Below are positions 1 through 8,481 of a DNA stretch of 42,564 nucleotides, one piece after another. The position numbers and the translations under genes were made by a program. Location: assembly GCA_946886855.1 (NCBI GenBank), contig CAMPJJ010000043.1, positions 1 to 42,564 on the forward strand, written 5' to 3'. How positions within the stretch are numbered: the first letter of the stretch is position 1; each line of letters starts with the position of its first letter. Under the pieces are notes generated by a model, which was given only the letters and a program-made list of their open reading frames with translations, was not told the DNA's origin and did not search any database. The DNA is from an uncultured Roseateles sp. (GTDB lineage: Bacteria > Pseudomonadota > Gammaproteobacteria > Burkholderiales > Burkholderiaceae).

Positions 1-19
1 CCGCTCTCCCGATCCCCGA

Positions 20-982
20 ATGACCGCTTCCCTCCCCCCTGCACCGGCCTCCGGCTCGCCCACGCCACGGCCGCCCAATGCGCTGAAGCGCTTCTTCGAC
101 GGCGACGTCTGGCACTCGTTCACGCGGTCGCCGTTCGCGATGGTCGCGGCCGTCGTCGCCCTGTGCTGCCTGGTCTGCGCCCTGTTCGCGACCTGGATCG
201 CGCCGCACGATCCGTTCGACCTCTCCGCGCTGGAACTGATGGACTCGCGGCTGCCGCCGGCGTGGGTCGAAGGGGGATCGACGAAGTACCTGCTCGGCAC
301 CGACGACCAGGGGCGCGATCTGCTCTCCGCGATCATGTACGGCGCGCGGATCTCGCTGCTGGTGGGGGTGGCGTCGGTGATCCTGTCGATGATCATCGGC
401 GTCGGTCTGGGACTGCTGTCCGGATTCGTCGGCGGCAAGGTGGACGCCTTCATCATGCGCATCTGCGACGTGATGCTCTCCTTTCCGTCCATCCTGATCG
501 CGCTGCTGATCGATGGCGTCGGCCGTGTCGTGTTCAAGGACGCGCACGAATCGCTCGCGTTCGCGGTGCTCATCCTCGCGATTTCGCTGACCGGCTGGGT
601 GCAGTACGCGCGCACGGTGCGCGGCTCGACGATGGTCGAGCGCAACAAGGAGTACGTGCAGGCGGCGCGCGTGATCGGCGTCCAGCCGATGGCGATCATG
701 TGGCGCCACGTGTTGCCCAACGTCACCGGTCCGGTGCTGGTGCTGGCGACGCTGCAGGTCGCGTCGGCGATCCTGACCGAGGCGACCTTGTCTTTCCTGG
801 GCGTCGGCGTGCCGCCGACCAGCCCCTCGCTGGGCACCTTGATCCGCATCGGCAACGACTTCCTGTTCTCCGGCGAATGGTGGATCACGATCTGGCCCAG
901 CACGATGCTGGTGCTCATCACGGTGTCGGTGAACATGCTCGGTGATTGGCTGCGCGACGCGCTCAATCCCCGCCTGCGCTGA
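20..982 (+). CDS. dppC: Peptide ABC transporter permease, DppC/OppC family
   Basis: Inner-membrane permease of a di/oligopeptide importer, 320 aa. The protein has an N-terminal OppC_N-type region with a first membrane helix near residues 40-62. A BPD_transp_1 permease domain with about five more helices follows from about residue 110. The EAA loop that contacts the ATPase is visible as EYVQAARVIGV followed by RHVLPN. The protein ends with the family-typical GDWLRDALNPRLR. Only 19 bases precede the start, with no clear Shine-Dalgarno in them, so the start is uncertain and the partner permease and binding protein probably lie upstream outside the window. Two ATPase genes follow within a few bases, which marks an operon. 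The substrate (dipeptide, oligopeptide or another small molecule) cannot be decided from sequence. Confidence 0.9.
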   Translation: MTASLPPAPASGSPTPRPPNALKRFFDGDVWHSFTRSPFAMVAAVVALCCLVCALFATWIAPHDPFDLSALELMDSRLPPAWVEGGSTKYLLGTDDQGRDLLSAIMYGARISLLVGVASVILSMIIGVGLGLLSGFVGGKVDAFIMRICDVMLSFPSILIALLIDGVGRVVFKDAHESLAFAVLILAISLTGWVQYARTVRGSTMVERNKEYVQAARVIGVQPMAIMWRHVLPNVTGPVLVLATLQVASAILTEATLSFLGVGVPPTSPSLGTLIRIGNDFLFSGEWWITIWPSTMLVLITVSVNMLGDWLRDALNPRLR

Positions 983-997
983 TCGATGGACGGCCCC

Positions 998-1999
998 ATG
1001 ACCGCACCCGCCCCCCTGCTGCAAGTCCGCCATCTGCGCGTGGAGTTCCCGACGCGGCGCGGCACGCTGCTCGCGCTGGACGACGTGTCCTTCGACATCG
1101 CGCCGGGCGAAGTGCTCGGCGTCGTCGGTGAATCCGGCGCCGGCAAGTCGCTGACCGGTTCGGCGATCATCGGCTTGCTCGAGCCGCCCGGGCGCATCGC
1201 CGGCGGCGAGATCCTGCTCGACGGCCGACGCATCGACAACCTGCCCGCCGACCAGATGCGCCGCGTGCGCGGTCGCCAGATCGGCGCCATCTTCCAGGAT
1301 CCGTTGACCTCGCTGAATCCGCTGTATACGGTGGGACGGCAACTGATCGAGACGATCACGACGCACCTGGGCCTCAGCGCGAAGCAGGCGCGCGCGCGCG
1401 CGATCGAACTCCTCGCGGCGACCGGCATCCCGGCGCCGGAGGCGCGCGTGGACCAGTACCCGCATCAGTTCTCCGGCGGCATGCGGCAACGCGTGGTCAT
1501 CGCGCTCGCGCTCGCGGCAGATCCGAAGCTCATCGTCGCCGACGAGCCGACCACGGCGCTGGACGTGTCGATCCAGGCGCAGATCATCGCCCTGCTCAAG
1601 CGCGTCTGCCGCGAGCAGGGGGCGGCGGTGATGCTGGTCACGCACGACATGGGCGTGATCGCCGAGACCTGCGACCGCGTGGCGGTCATGTATGCCGGGC
1701 GTGTCGCGGAGATCGGACCCGTGCAGGAGGTGATCCACCGTCCCGGCCATCCGTACACCTCGGGCCTGATGGGTTCCATCCCCGCGATGGACGAGGACCG
1801 CGAGCGGCTCGTGCAGATCGACGGCGCGATGCCGCGCCTCACCTCGATCCCGACCGGCTGCGCCTTCCATCCGCGATGCCCTCGTGCGTTCGACCGCTGC
1901 CACGAGCAGCGCCCTGAGTTGATGAAGGCGCCCGCAACCCAGGCGGCGTGCTGGTTGCATGCCGCGGATGTCGCCGTCGTGCAGGGAGGTGTCGCATGA
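998..1999 (+). CDS. dppD: Peptide ABC transporter ATPase, DppD/OppD family
   Basis: First of two cytoplasmic ATPases that power the peptide importer, 333 aa. Numbering from the start used here, Walker A GESGAGKS is at 44-51, the Q-loop glutamine at 100, the signature FSGGMRQ begins near 158, Walker B LIVADE is near 178-183 and the switch histidine is in VTHD near 216. The C-terminal oligo_HPY extension is shown by GCAFHPRCP, typical of peptide and nickel importers. An in-frame ATG at 986 would add four residues; 998 is preferred because GGA lies 7 bases upstream and [10 protein letters not shown] resembles family N-termini. It starts 15 bases after the permease and overlaps the next ATPase by an ATGA, so translation is probably coupled. 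Confidence 0.92.
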   Translation: MTAPAPLLQVRHLRVEFPTRRGTLLALDDVSFDIAPGEVLGVVGESGAGKSLTGSAIIGLLEPPGRIAGGEILLDGRRIDNLPADQMRRVRGRQIGAIFQDPLTSLNPLYTVGRQLIETITTHLGLSAKQARARAIELLAATGIPAPEARVDQYPHQFSGGMRQRVVIALALAADPKLIVADEPTTALDVSIQAQIIALLKRVCREQGAAVMLVTHDMGVIAETCDRVAVMYAGRVAEIGPVQEVIHRPGHPYTSGLMGSIPAMDEDRERLVQIDGAMPRLTSIPTGCAFHPRCPRAFDRCHEQRPELMKAPATQAACWLHAADVAVVQGGVA

Positions 2000-3060
2000 C
2001 AGTGCTGAACGAGATCTCCCCGCGCTCGCCGGGGGCTGCGGACGGCGAACGGTCGATCGACGGACCGGGGCCGATCCTGGTCGAGGTCCGCGACCTGGCG
2101 AAAACCTTCGACGTGTCGGCACCCTGGCTGAATCGCGTGATCGAGCGCAAGCCCCGGCAGTTCGTCCATGCGGTGGACGGCGTCAGTTTCGCGATCGAAA
2201 AGGGAAAGACGCTGGCGCTGGTCGGGGAGTCGGGTTGCGGCAAGAGCACCGTGGCCCGGTTGCTGGTCGGCTTGTACGCGCCGACGCACGGCGAGGTCCG
2301 CTTCAACGGTGCCGACATCGCGACCACGCTGAAGGGGCCGGGGGCGCTGGCGCTGCGGCGCCGGATGCAGATGATCTTCCAGGATCCGTACGCGAGCCTG
2401 AACCCGCGCTGGAAAGTGCAGGACATCGTCGCCGAGCCGCTGCGCGAGCATGGCCTGGTGCGAGACGTGCAGGACTTGAAGCAGCGCGTCGGCGAGCTGC
2501 TGCAATCGGTGGGCCTGTCGCCTGCGGACGCGGAGAAGTTCCCGCATCAATTCTCCGGCGGCCAGCGTCAGCGCATCTCGATCGCGCGCGCGCTGGCGAC
2601 GGAGCCGGAGTTCCTCGTCTGCGACGAGCCGACCTCCGCGCTGGACGTCTCGGTGCAGGCGCAGGTCCTGAACATCATGAAGGACCTGCAGCGCAAGCAG
2701 GGGCTGACCTACCTGTTCATCTCGCACAACCTCGCGGTGGTGCGGCACGTGGCCGATCAGGTGGGGGTGATGTACCTGGGGCGGCTGGTCGAGCAGGCCG
2801 ACAAGCGCGCGCTGTTCGCGACGCCGCGGCATCCCTACACGCGGATGCTGCTCGACGCGATCCCGGACATCCACATGACCGGGCGTTCGCGCACCCCCGT
2901 GCAGGGGGAGGTGCCGAATCCGCTGAATCCCCCGAGCGGGTGCAGCTTCCACCCCCGGTGCCCGCATGCGAACGCGCGCTGCAGCGCGGAGCGGCCGCAG
3001 TTGCTCACGTTCCAGGGAACGCGCGTGGCCTGCCACGCGGTGGAAGAAGGTCGGATCTGA
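1996..3060 (+). CDS. dppF: Peptide ABC transporter ATPase, DppF/OppF family
   Basis: Second ATPase of the peptide importer, 354 aa. Walker A GESGCGKS is at about 77-84, the signature FSGGQRQR begins near 187, and Walker [10 protein letters not shown] is near 209. The C-terminal oligo_HPY segment [11 protein letters not shown] is present. The reading frame is open 48 bases further upstream, but ATG 1996 is chosen because it overlaps the preceding stop as ATGA and has GGAGGT at 1985-1990, five bases upstream. The segment at residues 40-57 between the first strands is longer than in the partner ATPase, as is usual for DppF-type proteins. No convincing terminator follows; the 3' end faces the oppositely oriented lptM-like gene 27 bases away. 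Confidence 0.93.
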   Translation: MTVLNEISPRSPGAADGERSIDGPGPILVEVRDLAKTFDVSAPWLNRVIERKPRQFVHAVDGVSFAIEKGKTLALVGESGCGKSTVARLLVGLYAPTHGEVRFNGADIATTLKGPGALALRRRMQMIFQDPYASLNPRWKVQDIVAEPLREHGLVRDVQDLKQRVGELLQSVGLSPADAEKFPHQFSGGQRQRISIARALATEPEFLVCDEPTSALDVSVQAQVLNIMKDLQRKQGLTYLFISHNLAVVRHVADQVGVMYLGRLVEQADKRALFATPRHPYTRMLLDAIPDIHMTGRSRTPVQGEVPNPLNPPSGCSFHPRCPHANARCSAERPQLLTFQGTRVACHAVEEGRI

Positions 3061-3087
3061 GGTCCGCCTCGCGCGGAGCCTGCGGCG

Positions 3088-3330
3088 TCAGTTCGCGGCG
3101 CTAGCCGCCGAGCTGGATGATGAGCCGGGCGATGAGGCGGAGGATGAGGCCGTCGGCGCCGAGACAGGCGCCGGATGCTTGGCCCGCGGCAATTGCAGCG
3201 GGCGCTTCTGGCCGCAGGCGCTGACGGCGAGCGCGGCCGCGCACAACATCAGGATCGTCATGGCCTTGGCGGCGCGGCGGCGGGTCGGCGTGGAGGCAGC
3301 GCCTACACTTCGCGTCTTCACGTTCTTCAT
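3088..3330 (-). CDS. lptM: LptM (YifL)-like small lipoprotein
   Basis: Predicted 80-aa outer-membrane lipoprotein. A basic N-terminus is followed by a hydrophobic stretch and the lipobox VSAC, with Cys39 as the lipidation site. Immediately after it comes GQKRPLQLP, which matches the CGQKGPLYLP signature of the LptM/YifL family; that family assists LptD maturation in Escherichia coli. The rest is a low-complexity Ala/Ser/Pro tail. ATG at 3330 is chosen over the longer open frame (to 3393) because it gives a compact signal peptide; a later ATG at residue 24 is also possible. It is divergent from cyaY, 43 bases apart, as in many proteobacteria. The usual neighbour lysA is absent downstream, where dppF ends instead. 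Confidence 0.8.
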   Translation of the reverse strand: MKNVKTRSVGAASTPTRRRAAKAMTILMLCAAALAVSACGQKRPLQLPRAKHPAPVSAPTASSSASSPGSSSSSAASAAN

Positions 3331-3373
3331 GGGCTCGCAGTCTAGTCCCTCGCGAGCCCGCTTCCGACTGCCC

Positions 3374-3721
3374 ATGACGCCCACCCCGCTCACCGATGCC
3401 GACTACGACGCCCGCACCGACGCCGTGTTGGCCAGCATCGAATCCGACATCGACGCCTGGCTCGACGACGATGTCGTCGACATCGATCAGCATCGCACCG
3501 GCGGACTGCTGGAGATGGAGTTCCCGGATCGCAGCAAGATCGTCGTGAACACGCAGCCGCCGTTGCACGAACTCTGGCTGGCGTCGCGGCGCGGCGGATA
3601 TCACTTCAAGTTCGTCGACGGCCAGTGGATCGATACCAAGGACGGGATCGCCTTCTTCGCGCGCCTGTCCGAAGAGGCCTCGCATCACGCGGGTAAGCCG
3701 CTGGCGTTCTCCGCAGTCTGA
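3374..3721 (+). CDS. cyaY: CyaY, bacterial frataxin homologue
   Basis: A 115-aa iron-binding frataxin-like protein that modulates iron-sulfur cluster assembly in the cytoplasm. The first helix (about 5-30) carries the acidic iron-binding ridge with many Asp/Glu, including SIESDIDAWLDDD. The sheet core follows with DIDQHRTGGLLEMEF, then the conserved QPPLHELWLASRRGGYHF and DGQWID. Length and motif order match the family. The frame is open far upstream, but ATG 3374 gives the normal N-terminus. It converges with mrcA, with three stem-loops between the two stop codons. Confidence 0.95.
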   Translation: MTPTPLTDADYDARTDAVLASIESDIDAWLDDDVVDIDQHRTGGLLEMEFPDRSKIVVNTQPPLHELWLASRRGGYHFKFVDGQWIDTKDGIAFFARLSEEASHHAGKPLAFSAV

Positions 3722-3725
3722 CCGC

Positions 3726-3745
3726 GTCGATCGAGCGCGATCGAC
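3726..3745 (+). terminator. Stem-loop after cyaY, possible terminator
   Basis: Perfect 8-bp stem GTCGATCG / CGATCGAC with loop AGCG, starting five bases after the cyaY stop. The T-rich run (CCTTTTCT) comes only about 15 bases later, so it is a weak intrinsic terminator candidate. Confidence 0.4.
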
Positions 3746-3777
3746 CCGACCGGGGGGCCTTTTCTCCGTGTCCCTCC

Positions 3778-3801
3778 TTCGACTGCCTCCCGGCAGTCGA
3801 A
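3778..3801. repeat. Perfect 10-bp stem-loop in convergent gap
   Basis: TTCGACTGCC at 3778-3787 and its exact complement GGCAGTCGAA at 3792-3801 flank a TCCC loop. It has no T-run on either strand, so its role (bidirectional barrier, RNA 3' end protection or a dispersed palindrome) is open. Confidence 0.55.
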
Positions 3802-3826
3802 TTCCCTCCTTGACCTCCGAAAAGGC

Positions 3827-3850
3827 CTCCCGGTCGAGTCGATCCGGGAG
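3827..3850 (-). terminator. Stem-loop after mrcA, possible terminator
   Basis: On the minus strand CTCCCGG and CCGGGAG form a perfect 7-bp stem around a 10-base loop, 29 bases after the mrcA stop, followed by GCCTTTTCGG. The T-run is short and offset by three bases, so this is a moderate terminator candidate for mrcA. Confidence 0.45.
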
Positions 3851-3879
3851 AGTCCGAGGCGTTCGAAGAAGCGAAAGGG

Positions 3880-6330
3880 CTATCGCTTGAAAAGGTCGAG
3901 GATGCTCTTCTTCTCCTCCTCCGAGCCGCTGGTTGGCACGTGCTCCTCGTTGCCCAGCGCCTTCACGCCGCTGTTGCCAGCGAACTCGTCGTAGTACCAC
4001 TCGCCATTGAAGTTGACGACGCCTTCGGGCGGCTGGATTTCCTGGACCGGCGTGTTGCGCAGCGCGTACTGCATGAACTCGATCCACACCGGCAACGCCA
4101 GGCCGCCGCCGGTCTCGCGATCGCCCAGCTTGCGCGGCTGGTCGTAGCCGATCCAGACCACCGACACCAGCTCAGGCTGGAAACCGGCGAACCAGGCATC
4201 CATCGAGTCGTTGGTCGTGCCAGTCTTGCCGTAGATGTCCGGGCGCTTGAGCGTGGCCTGCGTGCGGGCCGCCGTGCCACTGCGTGCGACCTCCTGCAGC
4301 AGGCTGTCCATCAGGTAGGCGTTGCGGGGTTCGATGGCGCGCTGCGAATCCTCGAAGGTCTTGGGCTGCTGCTGATAAAGCACGCGGCCGGCGTGGTCGG
4401 TGATGCGCTGCACCAGTTGCGGCGCAATGCGGTAACCGCCGTTGGCGAAGACGGAGTAGGCCTGGGCCATCTGCATCGGCGTCACCGACCCGGCGCCCAG
4501 CGCCATCGTCAGGTAGGCCGGGTGCTTGTCCGCGTCGAAGCCGAAGCGCGTGATCCAGTCCTGCGCGTACTTCACGCCGACCGACTGCAGCACCCGGATG
4601 GACACCATGTTCTTGGACTTGGCCAGCGCGCGTCGCAGCGGCATCGGTCCGTCGAACTGACCGTCGTAGTTCTTCGGTTCCCACGGCTGGCTGCCGGTCG
4701 TCGTCGCGTCGAAGAACAGCGGCCCGTCGTTGACGACGGTCGCGCCGTTGAAACCCTTCTCCAGTGCAGCCGAGTAGATGAACGGCTTGAAGCTGGAGCC
4801 CGGCTGCCGCCAGGCTTGCGTGACGTGGTTGAACTTGTTCTTGTTGTAGTCGAAGCCGCCCACCAGCGCCCGCACGCTGCCGTCCTTCGGGCTGAGGGCC
4901 ACCATCGCGCCTTCGACCTCCGGCAGTTGGGTGATCGTCCACTCGTCCTTGTTGTTCCTGGACAGCTTGATCACGCGGATCACCGCACCGCGGCGGATGC
5001 GTGTCTTCGGGTTGCCCTTGTCGGACAGCCCGGAGGTGGCCGGCTTCAGGCCTTCGCCGGTGATGGTCACCGACTCGCCGCTCTGCAGCGCCGCCACGAC
5101 CTGCTTCGGGCTGGACTCCAGCACCACGGCCGCCAGCAGCTCGTCGTTGGCCGGGTGGTCGGAGAGCGCTTCGGCGATGCGGGTGTCCAATTCCTTGGGG
5201 TCGGCCGGCAGGTCCACGTAGGCCTCGGGCCCCCGGTACACCTGGCGGCGCTCGTAGTCCATGATCCCGCGGCGCAGCGCGCGGTAGGCACGCTCCTGCT
5301 CGTCGGCGTGCAAGGTCAGGTAGACATTCAGGCCGCGCGTGTACGCCTCATCCCCATACTGGCTGAAGATCAGCTGGCGGGCGAGTTCGGCCACGTACTC
5401 GGCATGGTTGGCCGCCTCCTGAGGCGGCCGGATGCGCAATTTCTCGGCCTTGGCCTGGGCGTGCTGCTCGGGCGTGATGAAGCCCATCTCCAGCATCCGG
5501 TCGATGATGTATTGCTGGCGCAACAGTGCACGGCGAGGATTGTTGATCGGGTTGTAAGCAGATGGTGCTTTCGGCAACCCGGCCAGCATCGCCGCCTCGG
5601 CGACCGACAAGTCCTTGAGCGGCTTGCCGAAGTAGACCTCGCTGGCCGCCGCGAAGCCGTAGGCGCGGTGCCCCAGGAAGATCTGGTTCATGTAGATCTC
5701 GAGGATCTTCTCCTTGGGCAGCGCGCTTTCGATCTTCAGCGCCAGCAGGATCTCGTAGATCTTGCGGGTGAAGGTCTTCTCGGTGGAGAGATAGAAGTTC
5801 CGCGCCACCTGCATCGTGATGGTGGAAGCGCCCTGGCTCTTGGACTCGCTCACGTTGGCCAGGCCGGCCCGGATCACGCCCAGGTAGTCCACGCCGCCGT
5901 GCTGATAGAAGCGCGCGTCCTCGATGGCCAGGATCGCGTCCTGCATCACCTTCGGGATCTCGCGGATGTCGGAGTAGCTGCGGCGCTCCTCCCCGTATTC
6001 GGCCAGCAGCTGGCCCTCGCTGGACATCACCCGCAGCGGCAGCTTCGGCCGGTAGTCGGTGAGGCCGCTGATGTCAGGCAACTGCGGGTAGGCGATCGCC
6101 AAGGCCATGCCGACGAGCAGCACAGCCGCGCCCACCCCGGCCAGCACCAGCCCGAAGAACCAGCCGAGCAGCCGCACGAACCACGGCCGGCGCGGCCTGG
6201 CGTCACCCTTGGGCTTCTTTCGAGCGGTGGCTGGCCGCTCGCTCTTCTCTTTCCTGGAAGCGCTGCCCTGGCCCGAATCGGACGGGGCGTCGAAGGAGGG
6301 TTCGTTGTCGGAGGAATTCTTCGAGGGCAT
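3880..6330 (-). CDS. mrcA: Penicillin-binding protein 1A, bifunctional peptidoglycan synthase
   Basis: An 816-aa class A PBP that polymerises glycan strands and cross-links peptides in the periplasm, anchored in the inner membrane. Residues 1-49 are a charged cytoplasmic tail and about 50-82 the membrane anchor. The GT51 transglycosylase domain shows EDARFYQHGGVD (catalytic Glu), GASTITMQVARN and KILEIYMNQIFLG. An OB-like insertion typical of PBP1A lies between the domains. The transpeptidase domain shows the SxxK motif in GSSFKPF (Ser near 512), SKN near 570 and KTGTT near 700. The position next to cyaY and divergent from pilM is the conserved betaproteobacterial arrangement. Nothing appears truncated. 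Confidence 0.96.
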   Translation of the reverse strand: MPSKNSSDNEPSFDAPSDSGQGSASRKEKSERPATARKKPKGDARPRRPWFVRLLGWFFGLVLAGVGAAVLLVGMALAIAYPQLPDISGLTDYRPKLPLRVMSSEGQLLAEYGEERRSYSDIREIPKVMQDAILAIEDARFYQHGGVDYLGVIRAGLANVSESKSQGASTITMQVARNFYLSTEKTFTRKIYEILLALKIESALPKEKILEIYMNQIFLGHRAYGFAAASEVYFGKPLKDLSVAEAAMLAGLPKAPSAYNPINNPRRALLRQQYIIDRMLEMGFITPEQHAQAKAEKLRIRPPQEAANHAEYVAELARQLIFSQYGDEAYTRGLNVYLTLHADEQERAYRALRRGIMDYERRQVYRGPEAYVDLPADPKELDTRIAEALSDHPANDELLAAVVLESSPKQVVAALQSGESVTITGEGLKPATSGLSDKGNPKTRIRRGAVIRVIKLSRNNKDEWTITQLPEVEGAMVALSPKDGSVRALVGGFDYNKNKFNHVTQAWRQPGSSFKPFIYSAALEKGFNGATVVNDGPLFFDATTTGSQPWEPKNYDGQFDGPMPLRRALAKSKNMVSIRVLQSVGVKYAQDWITRFGFDADKHPAYLTMALGAGSVTPMQMAQAYSVFANGGYRIAPQLVQRITDHAGRVLYQQQPKTFEDSQRAIEPRNAYLMDSLLQEVARSGTAARTQATLKRPDIYGKTGTTNDSMDAWFAGFQPELVSVVWIGYDQPRKLGDRETGGGLALPVWIEFMQYALRNTPVQEIQPPEGVVNFNGEWYYDEFAGNSGVKALGNEEHVPTSGSEEEKKSILDLFKR

Positions 6331-6410
6331 GGGCCGGAGTGTGCAATCTTGCGTGCCTGGCCGCGCCCTATCAGGGCCTGTACGGGTGACGATGCGGGCC
6401 GCGAGCGACG

Positions 6411-6416
6411 ATTATA
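6411..6416 (-). promoter_or_regulatory. Possible -10 element for mrcA
   Basis: The minus strand reads TATAAT here, a perfect -10 hexamer about 80 bases before the mrcA start. No good -35 lies at 16-18 bases (GGAGCC at 17), so the call rests on the hexamer alone. Confidence 0.35.
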
Positions 6417-6704
6417 GGAACGGCCCCAGACGGGGCTCCGGCTGTCCGGCCCGCTGCCTCTTGACTGTTACAGGAGTCGTGGAGACTTTGGCGGACACTG
6501 CGCGGCTGCCTTTTCTCCCACCCTTGACATCCCTCTTGAAGGTGTCTTGGACGGGGATTCGGTCAAGCGGGAATCTCAGCAAACCCATTCCAAATGGGGA
6601 GTAAATGCGTCATTTTTTGGCGCTTTACCACCCATGGATGGCGTGTATGTTACGCAACGCTGCGTTACTTGCTGTGACCGCTTTGCCTTGGGGCGACAAA
6701 GGCT

Positions 6705-6733
6705 TTGCTGATAGCATTCAAGTAACTTATTAA
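6705..6733 (+). promoter_or_regulatory. Possible sigma-70 promoter for pilMNOPQ
   Basis: TTGCTG at 6705-6710 and TATTAA at 6728-6733 are separated by 17 bases. The hexamers match consensus at 3/6 and 4/6, so the evidence is mainly spacing, AT-richness and position about 40 bases before the pilM start. Confidence 0.3.
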
Positions 6734-6771
6734 CAAACCGGCGCATGAGCGGCGCGTTGGGGGAACGCATC

Positions 6772-7851
6772 ATGGGGCTGTTGGACCTACTGCGCGGACG
6801 TGCGCATCCACCCATGATTGGCCTGGACATCTCATCGTCCAGCGTCAAGCTTGTGGAATTGAGTCAAAACTCGAACGGCGAATACGTGCTTGAACGTTTC
6901 GCCACGGAGCCATTCGAAAAGGGTTGGATTACCGACGGCCAGATCGAGAAATTCGACGAGGTCGCGGACGCCGTCCGCCGGGTGGTCACGCGCAGTGGCA
7001 GCAGGACCCGGCAGGCATCGCTGGCGATGCCGCAGAGTTCGGTGATCACCAAGAAGATCATGCTGCCGGCGGGCCTCCGCGAGGAGGAGCTCGAGCTGCA
7101 GGTCGAGGCGGAAGCCAACCAGTACATCCCGTTCTCACTGGACGAGGTCTCGCTGGACTTCTGCGTCATCGGCCCGAGCCCGACGTCGGTCGGCGATGTC
7201 GAAGTGCTGATCGCCGCGTCCCGCAAGGATCGCGTGCAGGACCGGCAGGCGCTGGCGGAAGCCGCAGGCCTGAAGCCGGTCGTGCTGGACATCGAATCCC
7301 ACGCATCGCGGATGGCGGTCGGCCGTCTGGTCGAGACCTTGCCCAACGAGGGCAAGGATGCGCTGGTCGCGCTGTTCGAGATCGGCGCGGATACCACCTC
7401 GCTGAAGGTGCTGCGCGACGATGAGATGCTCTACGACCGCGACCAGGCCTTCGGTGGCTCGCAGTTGACGCAGCTGATCTCGCGGCAGTACGGCTTCTCG
7501 TTCGAGGAGGCGGAGCTGAAGAAGCTCAGCGGCGAACTGCCGGACGACTACGAGACCCAGGTGCTGAATCCCTTCGTCGATTCTCTGTCGCAGGAGATCG
7601 GCCGGGCACTCCAGTACTTCTTCACCAGCACGCCGCATCACAAGGTTCACTACGTGATGCTCGCCGGCGGGACTGCCACGCTGCCCGGTCTGAAAGAGCG
7701 GGTGACCGAGCTGACCGGCTTCGCCTGCATGGTGGTCAATCCTTTCGAGAACATGGTGCTCGGGTCTGCGGTGCGCGAATCCAAGCTGCGCCGTGAAGCT
7801 CCGGCGTATCTGACGGCGTGCGGCCTCGCCATGCGGAGGTTCTTTCAGTGA
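6772..7851 (+). CDS. pilM: PilM, actin-like type IV pilus assembly protein
   Basis: A 359-aa cytoplasmic actin-fold ATPase that binds the PilN N-terminus and couples the pilus motor to the inner-membrane alignment complex. The nucleotide-fold signature GLDISSSSVKLVEL is near residues 17-30 and a second phosphate-loop-like segment VMLAGGTATLPGL is near the C-terminus. ATG 6772 is chosen over the upstream ATG at 6745 because GGGGGA at 6759-6764 is well spaced and MGLLDLLRG is the common PilM N-terminus. It is first in pilMNOPQ and overlaps pilN by a GTGA. Confidence 0.95.
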   Translation: MGLLDLLRGRAHPPMIGLDISSSSVKLVELSQNSNGEYVLERFATEPFEKGWITDGQIEKFDEVADAVRRVVTRSGSRTRQASLAMPQSSVITKKIMLPAGLREEELELQVEAEANQYIPFSLDEVSLDFCVIGPSPTSVGDVEVLIAASRKDRVQDRQALAEAAGLKPVVLDIESHASRMAVGRLVETLPNEGKDALVALFEIGADTTSLKVLRDDEMLYDRDQAFGGSQLTQLISRQYGFSFEEAELKKLSGELPDDYETQVLNPFVDSLSQEIGRALQYFFTSTPHHKVHYVMLAGGTATLPGLKERVTELTGFACMVVNPFENMVLGSAVRESKLRREAPAYLTACGLAMRRFFQ

Positions 7852-8474
7852 TTCTGATCAACCTGCTCCCGCACCGCGAGGAGAAGCGCAAGCGCCGCAA
7901 GGCCGCGTTCTTCGTCGGGCTGGGAATGTCCTTCGCCGTCGGCGTGCTGATCGCCGCCTTCATCTACCTGCTCTTGCAACAGCTGACCGCCGCCCAGGCG
8001 AGTCGCAACGACTACCTGAAGGCCGAGATCACCAAGCTCGACATCCAGATCAAGGACATCGCGACGTTGCGCGCAGAGATCGACGCCTTGCGTGCGCGCC
8101 AGCGCGCGGTCGAGAACCTGCAGAGCGACCGGAATACGCCGGTGCACCTGCTCAATGAGCTGGCGAAGTTCACGCCGGAAGGCGTGTTCCTGCAGTCGGT
8201 CCGGCAGGTCAACAAGGCCGTTGTGGTCGCCGGCGTGGCGGCGTCGAACGAGCGCGTGTCGGAGATGTTGCGCAATCTGAGTCGCGCGGAGTGGGTCGAG
8301 AGTCCTGATCTCGTGGAGATCAAGGCGGCGCCGGTCAATCCTCGCGACCCGCGCCGGCTCTTCGATTTCTCCATCAAGGTCGGCATCAAGAGCGCCACGC
8401 CGGAACCGGCGGCAGGTGCCGCCAGCGGCCCTGGTGCGAAGCCGGGTGCTGACGCTCCGGCGAAGAAGGTGTGA
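7848..8474 (+). CDS. pilN: PilN, inner-membrane pilus alignment protein
   Basis: A 208-aa bitopic inner-membrane protein that binds PilM through its cytoplasmic N-terminus and PilO in the periplasm. The start is a GTG overlapping the pilM stop (GTGA). GGAGGT at 7835-7840 sits seven bases upstream, and the resulting N-terminus (M/V)ILINLLPHREEK is the conserved PilM-binding motif. A single helix spans about residues 21-44, followed by a coiled-coil periplasmic segment (about 45-90) and a ferredoxin-like domain. The C-terminus is Ala/Gly/Pro rich. An upstream ATG in the same frame (7818) would place ten non-conserved residues before the motif, so it was rejected. Confidence 0.95.
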   Translation: MILINLLPHREEKRKRRKAAFFVGLGMSFAVGVLIAAFIYLLLQQLTAAQASRNDYLKAEITKLDIQIKDIATLRAEIDALRARQRAVENLQSDRNTPVHLLNELAKFTPEGVFLQSVRQVNKAVVVAGVAASNERVSEMLRNLSRAEWVESPDLVEIKAAPVNPRDPRRLFDFSIKVGIKSATPEPAAGAASGPGAKPGADAPAKKV

Positions 8475-8481
8475 GGACCCC

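Larger units (their letters stand above)
6331..6771. other. Divergent mrcA/pilM intergenic region, no gene seen
   Basis: These 441 bases have no credible reading frame on either strand. They contain the TATAAT for mrcA, a small stem-loop GCCCC-AGAC-GGGGC at 6423-6436, and a markedly AT-richer part from about 6600 to 6740 next to pilM. That part holds GTTACGCAACGCTGCGTTAC (6650-6669), with ACGC-T-GCGT as a short palindrome inside, which could be a regulator site. Confidence 0.6.

Noticed and set aside
1948..1995. Upstream extension of the second ATPase
   Set aside because: Sixteen Cys/Arg-rich codons within dppD; the ATGA overlap and GGAGGT favour 1996.
3061..3110. Terminator for the peptide transporter operon
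   Set aside because: TCCGC-CTCGC-GCGGA and GCGGC-GCTA-GCCGC are only 5-bp stems without T-runs, so I do not call a terminator.
3940..6417. Antisense open frame of 825 codons across mrcA
   Set aside because: Shadow of PBP1A with the same low-complexity composition; no start signal or recognisable motif.
6524..6546. TTGACA as a -35 element before pilM
   Set aside because: No -10-like hexamer at 16-18 bases (TTGGAC at 17), and it lies about 245 bases from the gene.
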